Positions 1-7,506 of a stretch of DNA of 10,795 nt are shown one piece after another; the first letter of the stretch is position 1, and each line of letters starts with the position of its first letter. The translations under genes and the position numbers were made by a program. This stretch comes from an uncultured Campylobacter sp. Lineage in GTDB: Bacteria; Campylobacterota; Campylobacteria; Campylobacterales; Campylobacteraceae. Under the pieces are notes generated by a model that did no database searches, was not told where the DNA came from, and saw only the letters and a list, made by a program, of their open reading frames with translations. The DNA is taken from assembly GCF_938031315.1 (NCBI RefSeq), contig NZ_CALHHT010000201.1:1-10795 (forward strand), read 5' to 3'.

Positions 1-180
1 GACAAATTCCATTTCAGACACTAGTGCACAGACAGATTTTACTCCAGACACTAAAATACAGACAAATTCCGCTTCAGGCGCCAAATCGCAGGCAAATTTC
101 GCTTCGGACACTAAGGCGCAGATAAATTCCTATCCGAACGCCAAGACGCGGGGAAATTCCGCAAGCTCCGAAGCGAGCGC
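1..180 (+). repeat. Degenerate 30-bp tandem repeat, six copies, coding a 10-residue repeat in PbpC
   Basis: Six adjacent 30-bp units start at 1, 31, 61, 91, 121 and 151. Units begin like gacaaattccgcttca and usually end in ...gca; the last two are the most diverged. Read in the pbpC frame (codons from base 2), they give a decapeptide with consensus TNSASDTKAQ: TNSISDTSAQ, TDFTPDTKIQ, TNSASGAKSQ, ANFASDTKAQ, INSYPNAKTR, GNSASSEASA. The first unit sits exactly at the window edge, so the array probably continues upstream. The sequence then passes through a Gln/Ala-rich stretch into the first strand of the transpeptidase domain, placing the array in the linker after the glycosyltransferase domain. 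The unit length is a multiple of three, so copy-number changes would keep the frame. Confidence 0.85.
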
Positions 181-2035
181 GCAGTCCAAGGAGCAAACTG
201 CGCTAGCGCAGGAGCTTGCGCGTCTAAACGAGGGTAAAATTTATTCAAGCTTGGATCTGAAAACCCAGATCGCGCTTGAGGGTTTTTTGAAAAGCGAGAT
301 CCTCTCTCTACGCGATAAGGGCGTTAGAAACGGCGCTGCGGTGCTGATCGACAACGAAAGCATGAGGGTGATCGCTTACGTCGGCAGCCACGATTTTAGC
401 GCTAATGAGGGGCAAAACGACGGCGTGCGCTCGCAAAAAAACGTAGGCTCGACGCTCAAGCCCTTCATCTACGCCAAAGCCCTTGAGCACGGGCTCATCA
501 CCCCATCAAAGAAGCTGATCGACGCGCCGATAACCTTCGCGGGCTATGTGCCGCGCAACTACAACCAGGGGTTTTTGGGCGCGGTGAGTGCGACCGACGC
601 GCTAAGTCTTAGCCTAAATATCCCCGCGGTGAAGCTAAATTTGATGCTGGGTGACGACGGGCTGTATGAGATGCTTAGTGGCGTGCATCTGGCGGAGTTT
701 AGCAAGGATTATTACGGCGCAGGTATCGCGCTGGGCAGCATTTCGATGAGCCTAATGGATCTTGCTCGCCTTTACAGCGCGTTTGCAAACGGCGGCAAGC
801 TACGGAAGCTCGAAATAGCGGGCGCAAAGATCGGCGATGATGCTAAAATTTTAACCCCGCAGAGCGCCTACATCGTAACGCAGATGCTAAGAAACGCGCC
901 GCGCTCTTATCTCGGCTCGGTGTGGCAAAATACCCTAAACGCGCCGCCGTTGATGTTTAAAACGGGCACGAGCGCCGATGCGCGCGATCTCTACACGGTC
1001 GCGCTCACGCCGAAATTTACACTCGGCGTCTGGCTGGGAAATTTCGACGGCTCCAAGACTAGGGATCTTAGCGGCGGCGTCAGCGCGGCAAAAGTGGCGT
1101 TTAATATGTTTGCTTTCCTCGATAAATCGGGCATGCTGGGCGAGGCGGAGTTTGCGCGTCCCGCGGGCGTGAGCTTGCGGCGGGTATGCACCGACGCGTA
1201 CCGCGAAAAGGAGTGCGCTCAAAGCGCCGAGGATCTTACGATCGATGGAGTTGAGCCCAACGAGGAGTGCGAAATTTACGGCACGAGCGAGCTTTTTTAT
1301 CTGCTAAAACACGGCCTAGTCGATCCTCAAAAGGTGCGCGCAGGAAGGTGCGCGGCTAAATTTGCCGCCGTAAAGCCCGTGCTAAACGACATCAACGCCA
1401 AAACCTACGAGACCGGCGCGGACGGCTTCTTGCGGCTTAAGGTGCAGTGCACGGCGGTTTTTGGCGAGCGCGTATATATCAGGCTAAGCGGCGGTTCGCG
1501 GGAGTTTATAGCGTTAAATTCCACTGCGTTTACGAGGGAGAATTCCGCGGATTTGGATTTAGAGCATTCTAGCGTGGCGCAGCAAGATAATTTAAAGCAA
1601 AATTTTGCAGAACAGAATTCTATAGCACAAAATTCTATGCGACAAAATTTAGCGTCGCAGAATGTAAAATCACAAAATCTTACGAAGAAAAATTCTGCGG
1701 GATGGAATTTTATAGCTGAAAATCCAGCTACACGGAATTTGGCATCGCAAAATTCTATCTTGCAAAATTCCACAGAGCAAAATTCGGAGGCTCAAAATTT
1801 CACAGCGAAAAATTTCGCGGATCAAAATTCCTCGCAGCAAAATTTTGTGGCACGCGATTTCACCACACAAAGCTTAGCGCCTACAAATTCTAAAGTTAAA
1901 ACGGGAGAATATTTTGCACGCACTAACAGCGAGGCTTTTACGCTAAGTCTTGGAGCAGGGGATTTCGAGCTTGGCTGCTTGGATGAAAATGCAAATTTCG
2001 CTAAAGCAAATTTTAGAGTAAATGAAAGAAAATAA
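2..2035 (+). CDS. pbpC: Penicillin-binding protein 1C (peptidoglycan glycosyltransferase/transpeptidase), 5'-partial, with two repeat insertions
   Basis: The frame is open from base 2, so the gene enters from the left edge. The glycosyltransferase (GT51) domain and membrane anchor are outside the window. Numbering residues from TTG 251 (not a real start), the transpeptidase domain begins with SLDLKTQIALEG and RNGAAVLIDNES. It has the catalytic tetrad STLK (S67, codon 449-451; K70), an SxN motif SLN (121-123) and KTG (237-239, codons 959-967), so acyl-transfer chemistry should be intact. A Cys-spaced segment (C313, C322, C340, C367) resembles the connector after the transpeptidase domain in PbpC proteins. 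The C-terminus looks like a BiPBP_C domain: LRLKVQCTAV...RVYIRLSGG before an Asn-rich repeat, and FTLSLGAGDFELGCLDENANF after it. A second repeat array precedes the transpeptidase domain. PBP1C extends and cross-links peptidoglycan at the periplasmic face. The gene lies 47 bp upstream of an alpha-2-macroglobulin gene, a pairing also seen in E. coli (yfhM-pbpC). Confidence 0.93.
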   Translation, partial: TNSISDTSAQTDFTPDTKIQTNSASGAKSQANFASDTKAQINSYPNAKTRGNSASSEASAQSKEQTALAQELARLNEGKIYSSLDLKTQIALEGFLKSEILSLRDKGVRNGAAVLIDNESMRVIAYVGSHDFSANEGQNDGVRSQKNVGSTLKPFIYAKALEHGLITPSKKLIDAPITFAGYVPRNYNQGFLGAVSATDALSLSLNIPAVKLNLMLGDDGLYEMLSGVHLAEFSKDYYGAGIALGSISMSLMDLARLYSAFANGGKLRKLEIAGAKIGDDAKILTPQSAYIVTQMLRNAPRSYLGSVWQNTLNAPPLMFKTGTSADARDLYTVALTPKFTLGVWLGNFDGSKTRDLSGGVSAAKVAFNMFAFLDKSGMLGEAEFARPAGVSLRRVCTDAYREKECAQSAEDLTIDGVEPNEECEIYGTSELFYLLKHGLVDPQKVRAGRCAAKFAAVKPVLNDINAKTYETGADGFLRLKVQCTAVFGERVYIRLSGGSREFIALNSTAFTRENSADLDLEHSSVAQQDNLKQNFAEQNSIAQNSMRQNLASQNVKSQNLTKKNSAGWNFIAENPATRNLASQNSILQNSTEQNSEAQNFTAKNFADQNSSQQNFVARDFTTQSLAPTNSKVKTGEYFARTNSEAFTLSLGAGDFELGCLDENANFAKANFRVNERK
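1586..1891 (+). repeat. 15-bp tandem repeat coding Asn every fifth residue (Q-N-[S/F/L]-x-x), about 20 copies, within PbpC
   Basis: From codon 1601 to codon 1841 every fifth codon is AAT (17 consecutive Asn, residues 451 to 531 counting from TTG 251). Weaker units on both sides (Asp446, Asp536, Ser541, Asn546) extend the register to about 20 pentads. The residue before Asn is mostly Gln (otherwise Lys, Arg, Trp, Glu); the one after is Ser, Phe or Leu. At DNA level the core is caaaattct or caaaattt followed by six variable bases. The array interrupts the BiPBP_C-like beta domain between its early strands and its last strands. The Asn-[Phe/Leu] phase resembles pentapeptide-repeat proteins (A[D/N]LXX), but the inward position normally taken by Ala/Ser/Cys is Gln here, so a right-handed beta-helix is not assured. 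A flexible polar linker is the alternative. Confidence 0.88.
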
Positions 2036-2045
2036 AAGGTTAATT

Positions 2046-2055
2046 TGTATATAAT
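2046..2055 (+). promoter_or_regulatory. Probable sigma70 -10 box (TATAAT) for the alpha-2-macroglobulin gene
   Basis: TATAAT lies at 2050-2055 with a TG two bases upstream (2046-2047), in the 47-bp gap after pbpC. Campylobacter promoters typically have a good -10 box and a poorly conserved -35, and no -35 is recognisable here. Initiation near 2062 would give a leader of about 21 nt. No hairpin terminator is visible between the two genes, so read-through from pbpC is also expected. Confidence 0.5.
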
Positions 2056-2071
2056 TTCGTAAAATTTTTGC

Positions 2072-2077
2072 AAAGGA
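2072..2077 (+). promoter_or_regulatory. Ribosome binding site AAAGGA, fixing the start at ATG 2083
   Basis: AAAGGA is followed by a 5-nt spacer (ATTTT) and ATG at 2083-2085. Together with the Sec signal peptide encoded from that ATG, this marks the true translation start of the macroglobulin gene. The in-frame GTG at 2184 has no comparable site and no signal peptide behind it. Confidence 0.8.
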
Positions 2078-2082
2078 ATTTT

Positions 2083-2226
2083 ATGAAGACAAAACTACTA
2101 AGCGCAGCGCTATTTTGCGCTTTGGCTAGCTTTGCCGCGGGCGTAGAGATCAAATACGTTAGCGGGGCTTACGAGATTAGCGGGTGGACGGCAGTGGATT
2201 TAGCGTCACGCAAAAGCAGATCTTAA
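2083..2226 (+). other. Signal-peptide reading frame of the macroglobulin gene, terminated early by a frameshift
   Basis: From ATG 2083 the frame encodes 47 residues, beginning MKTKLLSAALFCALASFAAG and continuing VEIKYVSGAYEISG, then stops at TAA 2224-2226. The macroglobulin frame is closed by TAG 2178-2180 and open after it, so the shift must fall between 2181 and 2223. One added base restores a continuous protein. Candidate slip sites are AAAA at 2212-2215 (giving ...DLASRKKQILKC), GGG at 2182-2184 (giving ...SGVDGSGFSVTQKQ), or GG at 2195-2196 (giving ...TAVGFSVTQKQ). As written, translation from 2083 makes only a secreted 47-mer, and translation from GTG 2184 makes a macroglobulin with no export signal. 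Confidence 0.8.
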
Positions 2227-5200
2227 AATGCACTCCCAAAATCACGGGCACCTACGAAAGCGTGAGCGAGAGCTCAATCAGGCTCTATCCTAAGCCGATG
2301 CTTAGCGCCGGGGTTAATTATTCGTGCGAGGCGCGCGGGGTGCGCTTTGAGTTCGAGACAGAGCCTTTTAGCACCGAGCATATCGCGCTTCTGCGTCCGG
2401 GGCTAGTGGCAATTAAATTTAACGATGCGGTTAGCAAGGACGCGCTACAGCAAGCGACTAGAATTTACCGCGCGCAGAATTTAGCCCAAAACGACATATC
2501 CTACGAGCTTAGCTCGCACGATGATAGGAATTTTTTATTCAGCTTCGATCCTAAGGCGCAAAACGTCGTATTGCAAATAGAATCCCTCACCTCAAAAGCA
2601 GGCGCAAAGCTGCAAAATCCGGTGGAGCTGCGCACGGACGAGGAGCCTTTTAACGACAGCATTAACGCTTCAAATTTAAGCGGCTTGCAGATCCGCCCTG
2701 CGGCTCTAAAAGACGGCTCGCTCGCAGCTAGAGTGTGTTTTCCTAACTATATGGACGAGCTGTCCGCCAAATACGTAAGAATCGCGGGTATGAGTAAATT
2801 TAGCCTCACTCAGCCGCGATATTATTATTATGACGAAGATGAAGAGGGCGGCGAAAGCGACGATCCTTCATGCTACTACTATGCAGATATAGTAAGCGAC
2901 GAGTTTATGCCGAATAAAAGCTACGAGATTAGGCTGCTAAAGGGATTCGGAGATAGCTCATATATTTTGCGTGACGAGATCAAGCAAAGCGTAAAAATGG
3001 GCGACAGGCTGCCTTTCGTAGCCTTTAGCGACGAGAAAAATTTTATCCCAAAATCCGCTTCGTTAGCTTTTAAAAGCTCAAACGTAAATGAGGTTAAAAT
3101 TTCGATTGCCAAAGTCCCTGAGCAAAATTTTAGGTATTTTTTAAACTTTGAAAGCAACGAAGATAGTGTAGGTGGGTTAGCTAGCGAGATCGCGGTTAAG
3201 AGCTTTGATATAGGGGGCGCTAAAAACGCCGTTGCGGAGCATAAAATCGCGATGGATTTTAAAGGCTATGAGGATGGAATTTATAAAATCACGGCGTTTT
3301 ACAAAGTGGGCGAAAAGATACAAGAGGTTTCGCGCGTAGCCTATCTCAGCGACATTACGGCTCAAGTGGTACTGCTTGAGCGCGGTGCGCTAATTTATAC
3401 TTCTAGGCTTAGTAATGGCGAGGAGCTAAGCAGAGCAAAGGTTAAAATTTACAGTGATAAAAACGAGCTAATCGCTGAGGATAAAACGGACGGAGATGGA
3501 ATTTTAAGATTAGAAAATATGGAAATTCTAGCCAAAAATCCGCGCTCTATCGAGATTAGCAAAGGCGATGAGCATGCGTTCGTGCTGTTTAATAACGCCG
3601 TAGCAAGCGTAGAGAAAACGATTACTGCAAAGCGTCCGTTTGTTTATCTTGCAAGCGAGCTGATAAGCCCGAATGAGCGGCTTTTAGGCACGATCGTGAT
3701 GAAAAATCGCGATTTTAGCTCTTTAAAAAATACGCCGATTAAATTTAAAATTTACGATCCTAGCGGCACTGTGGTCATCACGCGCGCGCAAAACACCGAT
3801 GAGTTCGGCAGCGTTAAAATCGACGAGCTGATGGGCGAGAAAAGCGGCACTTACCGCCTAGATCTCATCTATGAGGATAAAATCATCGCTTCTAAAAGCT
3901 TCAGCGTAGAAAATTTCGTCCCAAACCGCATTAAAAATGAAATTCTTACTGCTAAAGACGAATATGGCGCAGATGAGATCATAACTTTAAAGCTAAGCTC
4001 AAACTATCTTGCAGGCGCGCCGGCCGGAGATTTGAAAGGCTCGCTAGAAGCAAATGCTTATGAAAAAGAGCTAAAAATTAAAGGCTACGAGGGTTTTTCG
4101 TTTCTAAACGATCGCTTAAAGAAAAAGGGCGCTACGCAGCTTCGCAGGGCGGAATTTACGCTAAGCTCCGCCGGTAAAAAGGAGCTTGCACTCTCGCCGG
4201 CGGCAGCTGATCTTAATGTCTCTAACGCCATAAATATTCTACTAAATTTCAGCGTAACCGAGGAGGGCAAAAACGTAAACGCATATCGCAGCCTGAGCTA
4301 CCTGCCTTATGATCGTATCGTAGGAATTCGCGCGAGCAAGGATTTTATTTCAAGCGGCGATAGCGTAAAATTCGGCTTTGCGCTGCTAGATTCCAAAACC
4401 AAAACCGACGTTAAAGGCAAGATCGACGTTGAAATTTACCGCGACGATTTTACTTACGTTTATGACGGCAACAGATACGTCGAGCAAGAAAGCTTTAATC
4501 TCGTAAGCGCCGTTAGCACCGATGCGCGCGAGTTTGAGTATAAATTCCAAAACGGCGGCAATTATCTAATCGTCGCAAACGATTACTCAAGCGGCGCAAG
4601 TGCTGGCGTGCGCGTGGACGTAAGCGGCTGGGGATATTATGGACGGGTAAACGCTAAAGACGTTCAAAGCGCTAAAATCAAACTCGCAAGCGACAAGGTT
4701 AAAGCTGGAGATAAAATTAAAGGCGTCATCAATTCGCCGGTAGAAAGCGGCGTGCTAAATATATCGCTCGTAGGCGAGCAGGTTTACGACTATAAAATTC
4801 TATCCATAAAAGGCGGTAGCGCGGGATTTGAGCTTAGTGTGCCGGAGAATTTCGTCGGAGGACACATCAACGCTGTAATCGCGCGCGCCGCGACACCAGC
4901 TGCAATGCCGCTTAGAGCCTATGCAAACGTGCCGGTGGCGCTAGATGCGAGCTCGCACAAGGCTAATGTGCAAATCCTAGCCGAGAAAAGCTACAAAAAC
5001 GGGCAAAACGCGCAGATCAGCGTAAAAAGCGAGCCGAATTCCAAAGTGGTGCTCTACGCAGTCGATCTTGGAATTTTAGATATCGTCTCACAAGAGGAGC
5101 TTGATGCATTCAAGGCATTTGACGTTAGCGCGTATTTTGCGCTGCGGTACTTCGACATTTACGACGATCTTAGCGTGTATCAAACTACTGCAAAAGAGCT

Positions 5201-7247
5201 AAGCTTCGGCGGCGACGGCGTAATGGCGAAAGCTAAACGAAATTTAAGCCCGGTCGAAAATAAAAAGCAGAAAAAATTTATCAAGATGCTGATCGCAAAA
5301 GCGGACGCAAACGGCGAGGCGAAATTTGAGCTTGCGATGCCGAAAAATTTTAACTCCACGATCCGACTAAGCGCCATGGCTATCGGAGAGGCGGCTACGA
5401 TCGGCTCGGCAAACGTCGAAGCTAAGGTTCGAGACGACGTGATCATAAAGCCCGCCGATCTAACCTACATGGTGCGAGGCGATGAAATTTCCGTGCCGCT
5501 AACGCTCATCAACACCACCGATAAGGAGCAAAAGGCGGTCTTAAAGATCAGCTCATCTCCTTCGGTTGCTATAAGCGGCGGCGAGGCAAATTTCACGCTC
5601 AAACCGCTTGAGGTCAAGCATACGAACTTCACCGCAAGCGCGCTTGATATCGGCGATGCAAATATTAAATTTGATCTTGACGCAAACGGGCAGAAATTTA
5701 GCAACGATGTGGAATTTGACATAATCAGCCAGTTCCCGCGCTCGAAGATATTTCACGCAAGCTACGGCGATAAGCCGGTAACGCTCAAAATCGATCCGAG
5801 CTATAAAGAAATTTACGCTCACGTAAGCTCTACGCCTAATGCTTTTAGCCTAGCGGAGGAGCTTTACTCCTATCCTTACGGTTGCACCGAGCAGCTTACC
5901 TCAAAGATGGTGGCGCTTGATTATATCGCGCGCAAAGATTCCAACCAGACCGTAGTAAACTACGTAAACGCTCACGCAAATCGCATTCTCTCTCGCCTCA
6001 AACCTAGCGGCAGTTTCGGCTACTGGAGTGCTCACGGCGTTACTAATTACTACGCTTCGATTTACGCAAGCGACGTTTTACTAGAGCTTGACGCGCGCTA
6101 TAAATTCCTTAGCAATAAGCAAAGATCGCTGATATTTAGCGCCTTAAAATCAGACTACGAAGATCAAGCGACGCTTCGAATATACGCGGATTTCGTGCTA
6201 GATCAATACGGCAAGCTGGATGACGATGAAATAAATTTCATTTACGACAACGGCCTTTATGACAACTCGCCGATGGCTCGCATCGCTATGGCTGCGATAC
6301 TTAAAAAGCACAATATGACGACCGAATTTAACTTCATGCGTGAAAAAATAAACCAAATGGATTATGATTACGCCGAAGACGGAGCGGGCTTGACGTTTGC
6401 TAGCGACATAAGAGACGCCGCCTTTAAGCTCTACGCATTCGGCAAGGCGGGCATCAAAGACGATAGCACAAGCAAGGCGGCTATCGCGCTCGTACGAAAC
6501 CTAAAAGATGCGGACAACACGCAGGAGCGAGCGAGCGTCATACGCGGATTTGATGCGTATTTTAAGGACGCGAAAAAAGATATTAGCTTTGCTTTGAAAT
6601 ACGACGGCGAGACGAAAAATTTCAATTCGCCGCTGGATACTAAGCTCGCGATTAAAGACGGCTCGATAGAATTTACGCCGATGAGCGGCAACGGCGAGCT
6701 GTTTTTTACGGTGCTGGGATTTGGATATGAAAGCGCTGCGGTCAAACATAGCCCGCTTAGCATAAATAGACCGTTTGATAACGACCGAGATAAGAAGGTT
6801 GAAATTTATCGCGAGTTTCTCGATGCTCGCGGCAACATCGTCGATCTAAACAAGCTCAAAGTAGGGCAGAAAATTTACTCTAAGATCAGCTGGCGAGCTA
6901 ATCATTATCTATATAATTTCGCGATCGACGAGGCGATGCCTAGCTGCTTTGAGGCGGTAAATGAGCGCCTAGGCTCGGCCGCACAGGCTCGGCCGGAGGG
7001 CTTTGTAGATAGCGTAGCGATCGAGCATACGGAGTATCTGTACGACCGAGTGCTTCACTTCCCGAAAAGCGGTTATTTTTACTACGATCCGCAAGAGGGA
7101 TATAATAGTACCGGCGTCATCTACACGCCGATAAACGTGATCATGTCGGGCTCGTGCGCGCTTCCTGCGATCTCCATCGAGGATATGCAATACGAGCGAG
7201 TAAATAATTACGATCTGCAAACGCTTAAATTTAAAGTCGCTCGCTAA
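2083..7247 (+). CDS. yfhM: Bacterial alpha-2-macroglobulin (YfhM/ECAM type), thioester-containing; apparent frameshift near the 5' end
   Basis: This is a periplasmic protease-trap homologue of about 1,720 residues if restored (E. coli YfhM is about 1,650). ATG 2083 encodes a Sec signal peptide (MKTKLLSAALFCALASFAAG); there is no good lipobox, so it is probably soluble, unlike the E. coli lipoprotein. That frame stops at 2224-2226. The 1,687-residue remainder lies in another frame, open from 2181 (after TAG 2178-2180) to TAA 7245-7247. Numbered from GTG 2184, it contains N-terminal macroglobulin beta domains; an A2M_N-like domain (about 485-575); a bait-region-type domain (about 835-910); a VDLGIL-containing domain (about 930-985); the A2M domain with DVIIKPADLTYMVRGD (about 1095-1110); the thioester motif GCTEQ (Cys1234, codon 5883-5885; Gln1237) opening a helical thioester domain; and a C-terminal receptor-like domain to 1687. 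It follows pbpC, its usual partner, and ends before a strong terminator. Long intact reading suggests a functional gene or a recent or technical indel, not an old pseudogene. Confidence 0.87.
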
Positions 7248-7261
7248 GGCGTAGCGATTTT

Positions 7262-7313
7262 AAAGCTCGGCGCGAATTTTGCATTCATTGCGATTTTCGT
7301 GCCGAGATTTTTA
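7262..7313 (+). terminator. Rho-independent terminator after the alpha-2-macroglobulin gene
   Basis: Arms CTCGGCGCGAA (7266-7276) and TTCGTGCCGAG (7296-7306) pair over 11 bp with one G-U wobble, around a 19-nt loop that contains a small GCA/TGC mini-stem. The stem is preceded by AAA (7262-7264) and followed by ATTTTTATTT (7307-7316). It lies 18 bp after the stop codon, as expected for an intrinsic terminator closing the pbpC-macroglobulin unit. Confidence 0.72.
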
Positions 7314-7347
7314 TTTGAAGCGAATATTTCACAAACGAGCGGCATTG

Positions 7348-7363
7348 TAAATTTTAAAATTTA
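7348..7363. repeat. Perfect 16-bp AT palindrome in the intergenic gap
   Basis: TAAATTTTAAAATTTA is an exact palindrome. It is loosely bracketed by AGCGG (7338-7342) and CCGCT (7368-7372), which could also pair. AAATTT words are very common in this sequence, so chance is a fair explanation. I see no gene in 7248-7506; the gap otherwise holds a terminator and the promoter of the next gene. Confidence 0.35.
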
Positions 7364-7446
7364 AACCCCGCTTGCCGAATTTCAAAATTTTATATTAATC
7401 CCTAAATTTCATAGCTTTTTACTATCCATTCATAGCGTCATTCTAT

Positions 7447-7475
7447 TTGACTTGCCTTTAAATTCGAGTTATTAT
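7447..7475 (+). promoter_or_regulatory. Sigma70-type promoter for the Tat-exported flavoprotein gene
   Basis: TTGACT (7447-7452) is separated by exactly 17 bp from TATTAT (7470-7475). This close match to both sigma70 hexamers is unusual for a Campylobacter-like genome, where -35 boxes are normally weak. Initiation near 7482 would leave a leader of about 25 nt. The preceding terminator makes this gene an independent transcription unit. Confidence 0.65.
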
Positions 7476-7494
7476 TTCTAAACACATTTCAATT

Positions 7495-7501
7495 AAAGGA
7501 G
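7495..7501 (+). promoter_or_regulatory. Ribosome binding site AAAGGAG for the flavoprotein gene
   Basis: AAAGGAG with a 5-nt spacer (TTGTA) precedes ATG 7507. This is the strongest ribosome site in the window and confirms the start that includes the twin-arginine signal. Confidence 0.8.
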
Positions 7502-7506
7502 TTGTA

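Noticed and set aside
1..180. CRISPR-like array, because of regular 30-bp units
   Set aside because: Units are adjacent with no unique spacers, are degenerate, and are translated in frame within pbpC.
251..253. TTG as the start of the pbpC reading frame
   Set aside because: The frame is open to base 2, there is no ribosome site before 251, and the protein would begin inside the transpeptidase domain without a membrane anchor.
1405..1773. Minus-strand reading frame with a Cys/Phe pentad pattern (such as EFCAI)
   Set aside because: It is the antisense image of the 15-bp repeat; a period divisible by three keeps antisense frames open. The sense strand carries a recognised protein family through the same bases.
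1586..1891. Canonical pentapeptide-repeat (Qnr-like) domain
   Set aside because: The spacing and Asn-[Phe/Leu] phase fit, but Gln at the inward position and many Ser at the central position do not match A[D/N]LXX. Kept only as a possibility in the findings.
2184..2186. GTG as the start of the macroglobulin
   Set aside because: It lacks a ribosome site and signal peptide, while ATG 2083 has both. The GTG is only the first possible start after the TAG that closes this frame.
2212..2216. Programmed -1 ribosomal frameshift at AAAAG
   Set aside because: A one-base backward slip here does join the two frames, but the heptamer is not a proper X-XXY-YYZ signal and four A residues are too few for efficient slippage. 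A missing base is simpler.
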